A stretch of 51,334 bases of DNA. Origin: Saprospiraceae bacterium. GTDB taxonomy: Bacteria; Bacteroidota; Bacteroidia; Chitinophagales; Saprospiraceae. The first letter of the stretch is position 1, and each line of letters starts with the position of its first letter. The notes beneath the pieces were generated by a model. That model saw only the letters and a program-made list of their open reading frames with translations. It ran no database searches and was not told the DNA's origin. Positions 1-9,613 of this stretch are shown piece by piece. The stretch covers positions 1 to 51,334 of the forward strand of contig JAHDFB010000017.1 in the NCBI GenBank assembly GCA_020628475.1. The letters are read 5' to 3'. A program made the position numbers and the translations under genes.

Positions 1-1004
1 GTCCTACACCACCTTCAAAAGCAGCCCAGATATTCGCTTCTCGATCAACAAAAACTAGTCTAGCCTTCTTTGTCCAATTCCTTGATTCATCCTCCAAACT
101 TGATTCGAAAAATGTATAGCCATGATCTTTCACATTAAAAATTCCAATGCCATTATCATAAGAAGCAATATAAAATCCACTCGTATCTTTTGGCAATAAG
201 TATCTAACTTCATTGTATTTATCAGATGTGACTTCAGGAGAATATTGATGAATGGTCTGTTTCGTATTCATCCATTCAATTTCCAATATTCCTCCTCCTT
301 CTAAAGCCAGATATAAGCTGGAATCCAAGCTTTCCATGTCAGAAACAAAGCCGCTGGATAAGGGCCCAAATGAAAAATCAGGTAAATCAATAGGCTCTGT
401 GGTCCTCGTTTCTAAATCAAAAAGGCTCAATTCCTCCTTTCTGGCCAAGAACATTTTAGTAGGATCCAATGGATTTATACAAATCGAAGAAATATCTTTC
501 TTAAAATGGATTTCATCATTCAATACCTTTCTTGTATTAAAATCATAGCATCTTAAATAATATCCTTCACCACGGTTCAACGCGACATACCATAGAACCT
601 CTCTTTGTGGATCGTAATATATATCTCTGATGTTACTTGAATCGATTATAGAGACACTGTCAACACCCCAATTGTAACGATACATTCCGTGATAAGAAAT
701 GATCATGATGTCGTCAAATTTTGGATTGTATACAAGATCATTTATCCGGTGAAAGGAATGAATATCGTTATAACGATTGGCAATTTCTTCAAAACGATAA
801 CCGTCAAAACGATAGAAACCATCATCCGTGCCAACATATATAAATCCCGTCGAATCTTGAGCGATAGATCGAATTCGATTTGTGTTCAGTCCTGTTGATG
901 TGTCGTATTTAATAAATCGTTTGGAAATCGTATCCCATTGTCCTGAAGCATCAAGACTGATCATCAGAAAGAGTATTGCACTACATAATATCTTCAATGG
1001 CATA
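1..1004 (-). CDS. Beta-propeller sensor protein, N-terminal part (cut by window edge)
   Basis: The reading frame is open from an ATG at 1004 to the first base, giving 334 codons of the N-terminus only. A signal peptide is visible (MPLKILCSAILFLMISLDASGQ). It is followed by propeller-type repeats: residues 30-60 hold NRIRSIAQDSTGFIYVGTDDGFYRFDG, here split as NRIRSIAQDSTG and FIYVGTDDG, and a later copy reads VDREANIWAAFEGG at the cut end. Such periplasmic two-component propellers usually precede a Y_Y_Y domain, a membrane helix and a LytS-type or HisKA kinase. That part lies outside the window, so kinase activity is inferred. The gene starts 3 nt after the stop of the LytTR regulator at 1008-1724, so the two form an operon and probably a sensor/regulator pair. 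The ligand is unknown. Confidence 0.82.
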
Positions 1005-1007
1005 TAC

Positions 1008-1724
1008 TCAATTAAATAAATCTTTTTTACTCTTTGATACACTTATCGTTTCACCATTAGAAAGTATGACAAAGCCTCCATCTTTTCTACTATATTCCTT
1101 GATGTGAAAGGTATTCACCAAATAGGAATGATGCACGCGTAAAAAATCCTTTTCTGGTAACAAATCTTGAATAAATTTCAAGGTTTTCGAAACCAGAAAG
1201 CTCCTATTTTCTGTATAAACATGTGTGTAATTCGAATCTGACTTACAATAAATAATCGTTTTTTTATCCAAAAATGCATAACCATTTGATGTTGGTATTT
1301 TCACGATACCTTGAGCGGAATTATCAATTTTATCCAATATTTTTTCCAATTGGTTTTCCGGGAGATTTAACTGGATAATCGCTTTATCTAAGGCAGTTTT
1401 TAATTCATCTGAATCTATTGGTTTTAACAGATAATCCAAGGCATTTGCCTTGATCGCTTTAATCGCATATTGAGAATATGCCGTAACAAAAATGACCCGT
1501 GTCTGGGGATTTGTCATATTGTTTACGAAATCAATTCCATTCATTTGTGGCATTTCGATATCCACCAAAACGATATCTGGCTGTTTTGCATTCACCAAAT
1601 CCAAAGCCTTCTGTGCATCTTGAAACGTTCCTATGATTTCAAGATCTGGAAAGGCAGCTCTGATTTCGAGTTCCAACATCCGCAAAGCATTGATTTCGTC
1701 ATCGATTAAAACGATCGTAGCCAT
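1008..1724 (-). CDS. LytTR-family response regulator
   Basis: A cytoplasmic two-component response regulator of 238 residues. The receiver domain occupies residues 3-118, with acidic pair D8/D9 (IDDE), phospho-acceptor D55 (LVDIEMP), switch residue T81 (VTAYS) and K101 (LLKPID). A LytTR DNA-binding domain covers about 140-237, with the typical FLRVHHSYLVN segment. It is first in an operon with the beta-propeller sensor that begins 3 nt downstream, its likely partner. LytTR regulators commonly bind direct repeats upstream of envelope or export genes, but targets cannot be read from this window. The ATG at 1724 is the only sensible start for a complete receiver domain. Confidence 0.93.
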   Translation of the reverse strand: MATIVLIDDEINALRMLELEIRAAFPDLEIIGTFQDAQKALDLVNAKQPDIVLVDIEMPQMNGIDFVNNMTNPQTRVIFVTAYSQYAIKAIKANALDYLLKPIDSDELKTALDKAIIQLNLPENQLEKILDKIDNSAQGIVKIPTSNGYAFLDKKTIIYCKSDSNYTHVYTENRSFLVSKTLKFIQDLLPEKDFLRVHHSYLVNTFHIKEYSRKDGGFVILSNGETISVSKSKKDLFN

Positions 1725-1814
1725 ATCAAGAAATTTCTATGTAAATCTAACTAAAAGCGATTTTGTTCCGCAAGCATAGTCCATTTTATTTCAATTCATT
1801 AGAGGTCAAAACGT

Positions 1815-2999
1815 TTACTCTGTACAAATCATCAAATCGGAGTCTTGCTCTTCAAAAATTGGATTACCACCAAAATTATGTACCAATACATCACAACTAG
1901 AACCACTTCTAGCACTGGTACAATGATTCATCGTCAATGATCCGTTGAATTCTAATGCAATATTGGCTTTAGTATCTGAAAAGCTCAAAGGATTTGCACC
2001 ACCATCAGAAATGTCTAAATAATCAAAGATATTTTGAGCATTAGTCTGAGTAATATAAATACCTCTCCAAAAACCACTAATAGCTTCTCTTCCTCGTATA
2101 GTCACATGGTTGGAAGCAATCCCTTGTACGCTCAAGTAAGTACCTGAATTGGTAGGACTCATATCAATAATGGCATTATTGCCCATTTGCATATCAACAC
2201 CTGCTTCTAAGATCAAACCCGCTCGAAGCTCTAAAACTCCTTGTATATAGTATGGGATTTCAAGCGCTTTTAATTGTAAATCTTCTTCCAATCGACTGCT
2301 TTCAAAATCATGAAACGCAATAACGTTATCACCATTCACCTCATATCTACATGAAGAATAATCGATATTATCTGCCAAATGTATGGCTGTATATATAGGA
2401 AATGATGCACAATCTTGTATCGTATTATCTGAAAACTCAGTGATGGATGCGTTGTTGATGGCCTCCGTAGAAAACAATCCTACGCCTCCACTCTGTCGGA
2501 TGATACTATTCGTCATGGATAGACGTCCAGCAAGCGTGATAGCCGCTGTTACATTTTCAAATTGTGCATAGCTCAATCCGTCACCGGCCTCAGAAATTTC
2601 AACATGATTGAACACATTCAATCCTTGTGAGGCATTCACAAAAATACCGCGCCAAGATGGAACACCTGCGCTCAAGCCACGAAATATTACTGGATCTCCG
2701 CTGATTCCTTCCGCTTTGATAATTCCATTCTGTAATATCTCAATACCAGTACCTTCTTCAAATTCGATGATCGTTCCAGATTCAATCGTAAAAGTTCCAT
2801 CCTCGATTTCGAGTTGACAAGATACGATATAATCTACACCATCCGGATTGTGATTAGTGAGCGTAGTATTTGTTGCATAAGAACAATCCAGTTCAATGGG
2901 CCGATTTGGATCAACTGGGTTAAAAGATGTACAAGAACTAACTAGTAATACTATGAAAGCGATTGACGCGAAGGTATAAGATTTAAAATACATGTCCAT
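1815..2999 (-). CDS. Beta-helix-like surface lipoprotein of unknown function
   Basis: A protein of 394 residues with an SPII signal and lipobox (VLLVSSC, Cys near residue 23), so a lipoprotein is expected. The mature part has short repeated strands with phrases such as GTIIEFEEGTGIEI and GDPVIFRGL, and two similar WRGIFV/WRGIYI segments followed by NVFNHVEISEAG or NIFDYLDISDGG. This pattern suggests a right-handed parallel beta-helix built from two duplicated halves. Proteins of this type often carry no catalytic domain. Starts at 2999 and 2993 (M1 or M3) are both possible; both lie just after a good promoter at 3026-3056. It is a single-gene unit, and no function is assigned. Confidence 0.8.
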   Translation of the reverse strand: MDMYFKSYTFASIAFIVLLVSSCTSFNPVDPNRPIELDCSYATNTTLTNHNPDGVDYIVSCQLEIEDGTFTIESGTIIEFEEGTGIEILQNGIIKAEGISGDPVIFRGLSAGVPSWRGIFVNASQGLNVFNHVEISEAGDGLSYAQFENVTAAITLAGRLSMTNSIIRQSGGVGLFSTEAINNASITEFSDNTIQDCASFPIYTAIHLADNIDYSSCRYEVNGDNVIAFHDFESSRLEEDLQLKALEIPYYIQGVLELRAGLILEAGVDMQMGNNAIIDMSPTNSGTYLSVQGIASNHVTIRGREAISGFWRGIYITQTNAQNIFDYLDISDGGANPLSFSDTKANIALEFNGSLTMNHCTSARSGSSCDVLVHNFGGNPIFEEQDSDLMICTE

Positions 3000-3025
3000 T
3001 TAATATTTAATTACATTGATGTGAT

Positions 3026-3056
3026 CAAAACTACATGAAGCCTTTTTCCAGCACAA
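3026..3056 (-). promoter_or_regulatory. Bacteroidota-type promoter of the beta-helix lipoprotein
   Basis: Read on the minus strand, TTG (3056-3054) is followed by 20 nt and then TAGTTTTG (3033-3026), a perfect match to the Bacteroidota -7 box TAnnTTTG. The expected transcript start near 3020 leaves a leader of about 20-27 nt before the ATG at 2999 or 2993. Confidence 0.6.
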
Positions 3057-3194
3057 CAGACTTTGAGCCATCAGAATGTTGGTTGAGTGATCGGTTTCTT
3101 TTTATGAGTAATCCAATACATGATCGTTTTAAAAAATCTTCATGAAATAATATTGCTGCAATAATTTAGTAGTATTGTGAAAAAATAAAATCAC

Positions 3195-4574
3195 ATGAAT
3201 CAATTTCCCAACACCTTTACGTGGGGAACAGCTACCTCTGCGTATCAAATTGAAGGTGGCTGGAATCTAAATGGCAAAGGTCCTTCCATTTGGGATGCCT
3301 TTTGTCAGATCCCTGGTAAAATCGCTAAAAATGAAACGGGGCAGGTCGCTTGTAATCATCTAGAACACTTCAAGGAGGACATTCTTTTGATGAAACAAAT
3401 GGGATTGGATGCTTATCGATTCTCCATTTCTTGGCCTAGAATTCAGCCGAAAGGATATGGTAAAAAGAATAAGGCAGGAATTCAATTTTATTCAGAGCTC
3501 ATTGACTGTCTTCTAGAGCATGATATCGAACCTTGGGTGACACTCTATCATTGGGATCTTCCTTTAGCCCTTCAACTAGAAAAAGATGGTTGGATTGGCG
3601 ATGAAATATCAGATTATTTTACACAATATGCCGATATCTGTTTTGAACATTTTGGAGATCGCGTTAAACATTGGATAACGATAAATGAGCCTTGGGTAGT
3701 AGCCATGCTAGGCTATGGACAAGGTGTATTTGCACCCGGTAGAAGCTCCAATTCTGAGCCGTATAAGGCTGGTCATGAATTGATCAAAGCTCATGCAAAA
3801 ACGGTTCAACTATATAGAACTAAATATCAAAAGGAACAGGGAGGCATCATTGGAATCAGCAATAATTGTGATTGGAGAGAACCTTTGACCAATTCGCCTG
3901 AGGATAGGGCTTCCGCCCAAAGAGCATTAGAATTTTTTCTAGGATGGTTTGCTGATCCTATATATTTAGGTGATTATCCTGAGATCATGAAGAAAAAGGT
4001 AGGAGATCGATTACCAAGCTTTAGCGAAGAAGAGAAAAGTATGATTAAGGGATCGTCTGACTTTTTCGGACTAAATCATTATACGACCATGTATGCGGCT
4101 GATGCCTCTTCGAAACAAGTAAAAACTTCGGTATATGGGAATGGTGGACTTTCTGAGGATCAACAAGTCAGCTTAAGCACGGACCCTTCTTGGAAACAGA
4201 CTTCCATGAATTGGAGTATTGTCCCATGGGGTTGTAGGAAACTACTCGAATGGATCGACCAACGATATGGACATCCTGAAATTATTATAACAGAAAATGG
4301 TTGTGCTTTTGACGATCAAATCATTGATGGGCACATTCAGGACAATCAACGACAAGAATTTTACCAATCCTACCTAGAAGAAAGCTTGAAGGCTATCAAT
4401 AATGGAGTCAAGCTCAAAGGGTACTTTGCATGGTCTTTTATGGATAATTTTGAGTGGGCATCCGGTTATGAAAAACGTTTTGGCCTTCATTATGTTGACT
4501 TTGAAACACTGGAACGAACTCCCAAATTATCCGCATTATGGTTTCGAGATTTCTTATCTGGTCAAAAAAAATAA
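3195..4574 (+). CDS. Beta-glucosidase, glycoside hydrolase family 1
   Basis: A 459-residue retaining beta-glycosidase of family GH1, close to the usual 450. It hydrolyses beta-linked glucosides or related disaccharides. The N-terminal family signature FTWGTATSAYQIEGGW is at residues 8-23. The acid/base glutamate is E165 in TINEPWV and the nucleophile is E367 in IITENGC. The C-terminal substrate-site motif WSFMDNFEWASGY is present. No signal peptide is seen, so a cytoplasmic location is likely. It is followed 70 nt later by a hybrid sensor/AraC regulator in the same direction, which suggests that sugar sensing controls it. No SusC/SusD pair is present. The exact sugar specificity cannot be read. 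Confidence 0.95.
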   Translation: MNQFPNTFTWGTATSAYQIEGGWNLNGKGPSIWDAFCQIPGKIAKNETGQVACNHLEHFKEDILLMKQMGLDAYRFSISWPRIQPKGYGKKNKAGIQFYSELIDCLLEHDIEPWVTLYHWDLPLALQLEKDGWIGDEISDYFTQYADICFEHFGDRVKHWITINEPWVVAMLGYGQGVFAPGRSSNSEPYKAGHELIKAHAKTVQLYRTKYQKEQGGIIGISNNCDWREPLTNSPEDRASAQRALEFFLGWFADPIYLGDYPEIMKKKVGDRLPSFSEEEKSMIKGSSDFFGLNHYTTMYAADASSKQVKTSVYGNGGLSEDQQVSLSTDPSWKQTSMNWSIVPWGCRKLLEWIDQRYGHPEIIITENGCAFDDQIIDGHIQDNQRQEFYQSYLEESLKAINNGVKLKGYFAWSFMDNFEWASGYEKRFGLHYVDFETLERTPKLSALWFRDFLSGQKK

Positions 4575-4606
4575 AAAGATAAGCGTATTGTACGTCCATT
4601 TTATGA

Positions 4607-4638
4607 ATTCTATTGTAAATTTCTAGTAGAAATAGAAT
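4607..4638 (+). repeat. Nested hairpin between the GH1 and HTCS genes
   Basis: The arms ATTCTATT (4607-4614) and AATAGAAT (4631-4638) are complementary, and between them ATTTCT (4619-4624) pairs with AGAAAT (4628-4633), so two partly exclusive stems are possible. It ends 7 nt before the TTG start of the next gene and could be a weak terminator or a leader structure. No T-run follows. Confidence 0.3.
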
Positions 4639-4644
4639 ATTTCG

Positions 4645-7600
4645 TTGAAGCCTATAGTAAAACATATCCACTTTTTTATATTTCTATTACTCTTCCTTTA
4701 TGCTAAAGGTCAAGAGTCAAACATCGTTTTTCAGTCCTTACCTCAAGGCCTTCCTGAAAACACCATTACATCTATTACACAAGATGAATTCGGATTTCTT
4801 TGGATCGGTACGCGTTATGGATTGAACCGATTTGACGGTGTAGAATATATCACATATGAAAGCTCGCTTCAAGATAGTACTGGTTTGAGATGTAATATGA
4901 TAGAGTGCCTCCTTTCTGATAAAAAGGGAAATATCTGGGTCGGCACCTACGGAGGAGGACTCAACGTACTTGACTTACATTCCAACGAATTTAGGAGAAT
5001 TTCCTTAGGAAAGAATAATCCAGAAATTGATGATGATTATATCACCGCTCTCTTTATGGACGAGAATGACATCATCTGGATTGGGACAGAAAAAGATGGA
5101 TTATTTGTGTACGATCCCGAAACGCAAAACTACCAACGCTACTTTTACAATGTAGAGAAACCCGATGATGTATCCTTACAGTATATCACAGCCATATCCA
5201 CCGATAAACAAGGAAATATATGGGTTGGCACATTTGGAGAAGGAATCGCCAAAATAGAAAGAGGCAGTGGACGTGTGCAAATGTTTCAATACTCCGAGGC
5301 TACGAATGGAATTGCTAATAATGAGGTACGATGCCTCCATAAAGGTACGAGTGGAAGACTCTGGGTAGGCACGAATAATGGCATTCAAGAAATTATTTCC
5401 GATGAAGAAGTTCAATTCAACAAGGTATTTAGCTATTCAGATACTGGTTCTAAATATGCTCAAAAAACCATTGATGACTTAAATACTTCGGCAGTTCTAG
5501 CTATTCATGAAACCGAACAGACTTTGATGATTAGTGTTGAAAATCAAGGATTAGCCTGTGTTGATTCTAAATCTAAAGCATTAGACATTTACAAAAACTC
5601 TCCATTTGTTGAAGAAAGCATAATAAGCAATTCTATTTGGTCAATTTATGAAGATCGAGATGGCATCATTTGGATAGGTAGTTTCTTGAGAGGTATTTGT
5701 AAAATTGATCCACTTCAAGATAAGTTTAGAAATGTCTATCAAGTCAATATTGATGAGAATTATCATCCATTAGAAATTATCAGCTCCATTAGTCAAGATG
5801 AAGAAGGAAACCTTTGGATAAGTTCGGATGGAGGGGGCTTAATTTTCCAGAGTACAGACGGATCAAAAAATACCTATTATTCTAAAAATGGTGCACATCC
5901 TATCAGTAACAATGACATCACGAGCACCCTTATTGATCGAGAAGGCAACGTCTGGATTGGTACTTGGAATGGAGGAATCAATATAAAATATCGAGGCAGA
6001 AGCCAATTTGAACCTTTTAAAATACCAATAACTTCGGAAGATCAGGTTTCCATGGACTTAATTTATGATCTCTTTGAAGACTCTAAAGGACGCATTTGGA
6101 TTTCGACATTTCGCGCTGGTATAAAAGTATACGACCCAAAAACAAAAAGCTTCTCCACCTTCAATAGACGCTCTAAAAATAGGCGTATTGTAAGTAATAA
6201 AATTCGTGCTATTGCAGAAGATGCTCAGGGAAATATATGGTTAGGTCCCGAAGAAACGGGTTTGGAAAAACTTCGTTTAAATGAAAACCTTGAAATTGCC
6301 CATTCGACTTTTTTTGGTTTAAGGCCTTCAAAAAATGACGTCGATGGAATTCGAATCAACGATATATTCTTAGATTCTGAAAATCAGCTTTGGGTAGCGA
6401 CCTCTGGAAACGGCCTTTTCCGAATTAATCCAGAAAGTAATGCGACCAAGCGATATTCCAGAAACGATGGTCTACCTACGAATCTGATACATGGCCTGCA
6501 AGAGGATAATAAGAAAGTACTTTGGGTGAGTACAAATGCAGATATTTTTGGACTGGATTTAAAAACGGATAAAATCATTCGATATTCTTCCGAAGATGGA
6601 TTACAAGAAGGCGGATTCTACAAATCGGCAGCCCTCAAATCAAAGGATGGTCACATTCTGTTTGGTGGCACTAATGGATATACTATTTTTAATCCGGATA
6701 ATATTCAAACAAATTTTAAAATACCACCGGTTTATATCACGCAGGTTAATATTTCTAATAAACGGTATCCTTGGAAAAGCACTTCAGAATCCAAAAATCT
6801 ATTCAACAATCAACAAATCACGCTGAACCACCGAGATAATGATTTAAGTTTTGAATTTGCCGCACTCAACTTTATTCAATCCGGTAAAAACAAGTATGTC
6901 TACATACTCGAAAATTATGAAGAGCAATGGAGAACCAGTGGACTAGAGCGATTGGCTTATTATGCTAATGTTCCTCCAGGCAAGTACACCTTCAAAGTCC
7001 GTGCGTCCAATAACGACAATATTTGGAATAATGAAGGTGCCTCGATAAATATTCATATCAAAAAACCTTGGTTCAACACCTATCTGGCTTATTTCATATA
7101 TGTCATCATATTTGCTAGTCTACTTCTTTGGGCACGCCACAATATAATCATGCGAGAAAAACTAAGTAGAGAATTGGAATTGGAGCATCTCCAACTCGAA
7201 AAAGCACAAGAAATAAACCAAATTAAAAATCAATTCTTTACCAATATTACCCATGAATTTAAAACACCTTTAACGCTCATCATGAGCCCATTACAAACCC
7301 TTTTATCGAAAGCTCAAATTCAGAGAGATGATAAAGCCATGCTCTCTTTAATTCGCCGAAATGCACAGCGTCTAAATCAATTAATAAATCAGTTATTGGA
7401 TATGTCAATGGCCGATGCAGGTTATCTTAAACTTAAAACTTCAGAACAAGATGTTTGTGATTTTGTACGAAATATAACATTCGAATTTATAGCTTATGCA
7501 GAAGAAGAATTAAAGAGCTTTAATCTGTATATTCCAGAACAGAAAATCCTTTGTTATTTTGAAGCAGATAAACTTGAAAAGGTAATCGTCAATCTACTTT

Positions 7601-8841
7601 CCAATGCCTTTAAATTTACACCCAAGAAGGGATCCATCGATGTTACGATCCGAGAATCCAAAGGAAAAGTTCTGATTGATATTAAAAATACTGGAATTGG
7701 AATTCCAAAAGATGAACAAGAAAAAATCTTTGATCGATATTATAAATCCGGTAAAAATACTAATACGAATAGTACAGGTATTGGTCTTGCCCTTTGTAAA
7801 CAATTTATGGATATGCATAAAGGAAGCATTGAGGTTGAAAGTATACCAAATCAACATACTACTTTCACCGTCGGGCTTTTAAAAGGAAAACATCATCTAA
7901 ATGCTTCCGAAATTATTGAACGACCAAATACCCTATCTACTGATATTCATCCATCCATCTCCACCATTACCGAAAAAATAGAAACTGTTGGAATAGAAGA
8001 TGAACAAAAGGACCTTCCTGAAGAAATTTATGAGAAAGATTTGATATTAGTTATCGAGGATAATCAGGAAATGCAAAGTTATATCAAAAATATTCTAAAT
8101 GTTCAGTACGATGTAATTACTGCAAATAATGGTCGAGAAGGAGAAATTTTAGCTCAAAAATACATACCTAATCTTATCATAACCGATATACTCATGCCAG
8201 AGGTGGATGGTTATGAGTTGGTGAAACGAATAAAATCCAATGAGATAACCAGCCACATTTTTACGGTCATGATGAGCGTCAATGCATCTGACCAAAGCCA
8301 ATCCAGAGGTTTTCATCGAGGCATCGATGCCTATCTAGCTAAACCCTTCAATCCTGATTTGCTAAAATTACGTGTTAAAAACCTATTAGCCACTCGGTCA
8401 GAATATAAGCGGCAGCTTTTGGAAGTCAAAAATGTACAAGTGGATCCTCAGAAATTATCCTATAAAATGAGTGAAAAGGATGAAAAACTGATGAAATCAA
8501 TTACACAAGTGATTGACGAAAACTTATCTAGAATTGACTTTAAAATTGACGACATGTGTAAATCTCTCGGAATGAGCAAAAGTCAATTATATAGAAAATT
8601 AAAGGGCCTATTTGGTATCTCCGGAAATGAAATGATACGAACAATGCGTATCAAAAAAGCAGCACTCTATCTCCAACAAACCGATATGAGAATATCTGAA
8701 ATTACATATGAAGTTGGACTAAATGATTTACAATATTTCCGAAACAATTTCAAAAAACACTATGGAATGTCACCGTCTAAATATCGTGACAAATTCAACA
8801 TTAAACGGCCGTCTGAGGAGACTAATGAACATACCGTTTAG
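4645..8841 (+). CDS. Hybrid two-component system protein (propeller sensor, kinase, receiver, AraC)
   Basis: A 1398-residue one-protein signalling system of the HTCS type. In order: signal peptide (1-23); periplasmic beta-propeller of Reg_prop repeats (about 25-680, many copies of a GNIWVGT-like motif); Y_Y_Y domain (about 690-775); membrane helix (about 785-805); HisKA with H870 (NITHEFKTPL); HATPase (N-box NLLSNAFKFTP at about 982); receiver domain with phospho-acceptor D1181 (IITDILMPEVDG); and an AraC-type helix-turn-helix (about 1290-1385). HTCS proteins sense oligosaccharides in the periplasm and activate nearby glycan genes. The adjacent GH1 enzyme fits, although a SusCD pair is absent. 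The start is TTG; no in-frame ATG would keep the signal peptide. The 3' end overlaps the convergent ABC permease gene by 20 nt. Confidence 0.93.
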   Translation: MKPIVKHIHFFIFLLLFLYAKGQESNIVFQSLPQGLPENTITSITQDEFGFLWIGTRYGLNRFDGVEYITYESSLQDSTGLRCNMIECLLSDKKGNIWVGTYGGGLNVLDLHSNEFRRISLGKNNPEIDDDYITALFMDENDIIWIGTEKDGLFVYDPETQNYQRYFYNVEKPDDVSLQYITAISTDKQGNIWVGTFGEGIAKIERGSGRVQMFQYSEATNGIANNEVRCLHKGTSGRLWVGTNNGIQEIISDEEVQFNKVFSYSDTGSKYAQKTIDDLNTSAVLAIHETEQTLMISVENQGLACVDSKSKALDIYKNSPFVEESIISNSIWSIYEDRDGIIWIGSFLRGICKIDPLQDKFRNVYQVNIDENYHPLEIISSISQDEEGNLWISSDGGGLIFQSTDGSKNTYYSKNGAHPISNNDITSTLIDREGNVWIGTWNGGINIKYRGRSQFEPFKIPITSEDQVSMDLIYDLFEDSKGRIWISTFRAGIKVYDPKTKSFSTFNRRSKNRRIVSNKIRAIAEDAQGNIWLGPEETGLEKLRLNENLEIAHSTFFGLRPSKNDVDGIRINDIFLDSENQLWVATSGNGLFRINPESNATKRYSRNDGLPTNLIHGLQEDNKKVLWVSTNADIFGLDLKTDKIIRYSSEDGLQEGGFYKSAALKSKDGHILFGGTNGYTIFNPDNIQTNFKIPPVYITQVNISNKRYPWKSTSESKNLFNNQQITLNHRDNDLSFEFAALNFIQSGKNKYVYILENYEEQWRTSGLERLAYYANVPPGKYTFKVRASNNDNIWNNEGASINIHIKKPWFNTYLAYFIYVIIFASLLLWARHNIIMREKLSRELELEHLQLEKAQEINQIKNQFFTNITHEFKTPLTLIMSPLQTLLSKAQIQRDDKAMLSLIRRNAQRLNQLINQLLDMSMADAGYLKLKTSEQDVCDFVRNITFEFIAYAEEELKSFNLYIPEQKILCYFEADKLEKVIVNLLSNAFKFTPKKGSIDVTIRESKGKVLIDIKNTGIGIPKDEQEKIFDRYYKSGKNTNTNSTGIGLALCKQFMDMHKGSIEVESIPNQHTTFTVGLLKGKHHLNASEIIERPNTLSTDIHPSISTITEKIETVGIEDEQKDLPEEIYEKDLILVIEDNQEMQSYIKNILNVQYDVITANNGREGEILAQKYIPNLIITDILMPEVDGYELVKRIKSNEITSHIFTVMMSVNASDQSQSRGFHRGIDAYLAKPFNPDLLKLRVKNLLATRSEYKRQLLEVKNVQVDPQKLSYKMSEKDEKLMKSITQVIDENLSRIDFKIDDMCKSLGMSKSQLYRKLKGLFGISGNEMIRTMRIKKAALYLQQTDMRISEITYEVGLNDLQYFRNNFKKHYGMSPSKYRDKFNIKRPSEETNEHTV

Positions 8842-9613
8842 ATTCTACGTAGAAGCTTAGAAGCAAGAATATTAAAAAGACTCCAAGGCTGCTCAATTCA
8901 AAATTGCTAATGAGTCCATCGGCATATAAAACTCTAGAATCCGAGGCAATAAAATTTAAATCTCTGACAACGATAGGAAATGAATAAGGATGAAATTTTG
9001 TCCAGCTCATATTCATGACAGACATGATAAACGCAGATAAGAAGAATAAAAATCCTAGTCCCAAAGGAATTAAATACGATCTAAAAAGACTGTGCAAAAA
9101 GAGCTGTACACCTAAGATCCCTAAACAAGAAATAAAGATGTGAAACATCAACACAAGACTATCCTTAACAGGAGGTAAATAAAAGGACATTTCATACTCT
9201 GGAAATCGAAGCCCTAAAATATATCCAGATAAAGCCGTAAAAAGGGTAAAGGAAACCACAATCCATAAAAGCATTATCAACATCGGAAATAGCTTTGCCA
9301 AAAATTGGGTGATTCGATGATTGGGTGAGGTATATAATAATTTCTTCGAATCAGCTCTTTTCTCAACATAGTAAAAGGTCAAAATCAAAAAAATCAAGCA
9401 AGGCACAATCATAAAAGCGGTTATGATACAATGTGCTCGATTAAAATATAAGGTCCACGGATTTGTATTCAGACTGGCTAATGAATGAACATCTATTGTA
9501 TGTCCGAAATAAACGGCCAAAACAACAAGTCCACTAATGATCAAGGAAAAATAAAGACTTAATGTAGTTTTTAACTTAATACATTCCGCTATGATTAAAT
9601 GTAAGAATCTCAT
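8822..9613 (-). CDS. ABC-2 type transporter permease
   Basis: A 263-residue inner-membrane protein with about six hydrophobic segments (for example residues 20-37, 60-85, 100-128, 150-175, 180-200 and 235-255) and no catalytic motif. The architecture fits an ABC-2 permease that works with the ATPase encoded just upstream. The two genes overlap by 4 nt (ATGA), and the ATPase is in turn coupled to a serine hydrolase gene. The likely role is export or membrane remodelling of an unknown substrate. The last 20 nt overlap the end of the hybrid sensor gene on the other strand. Confidence 0.8.
   Translation of the reverse strand: MRFLHLIIAECIKLKTTLSLYFSLIISGLVVLAVYFGHTIDVHSLASLNTNPWTLYFNRAHCIITAFMIVPCLIFLILTFYYVEKRADSKKLLYTSPNHRITQFLAKLFPMLIMLLWIVVSFTLFTALSGYILGLRFPEYEMSFYLPPVKDSLVLMFHIFISCLGILGVQLFLHSLFRSYLIPLGLGFLFFLSAFIMSVMNMSWTKFHPYSFPIVVRDLNFIASDSRVLYADGLISNFELSSLGVFLIFLLLSFYVESKRYVH

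Noticed and set aside
3170..3177. TAGTATTG as promoter of the GH1 gene
   Set aside because: One mismatch to TAnnTTTG and no TTG at 18-20 nt upstream.
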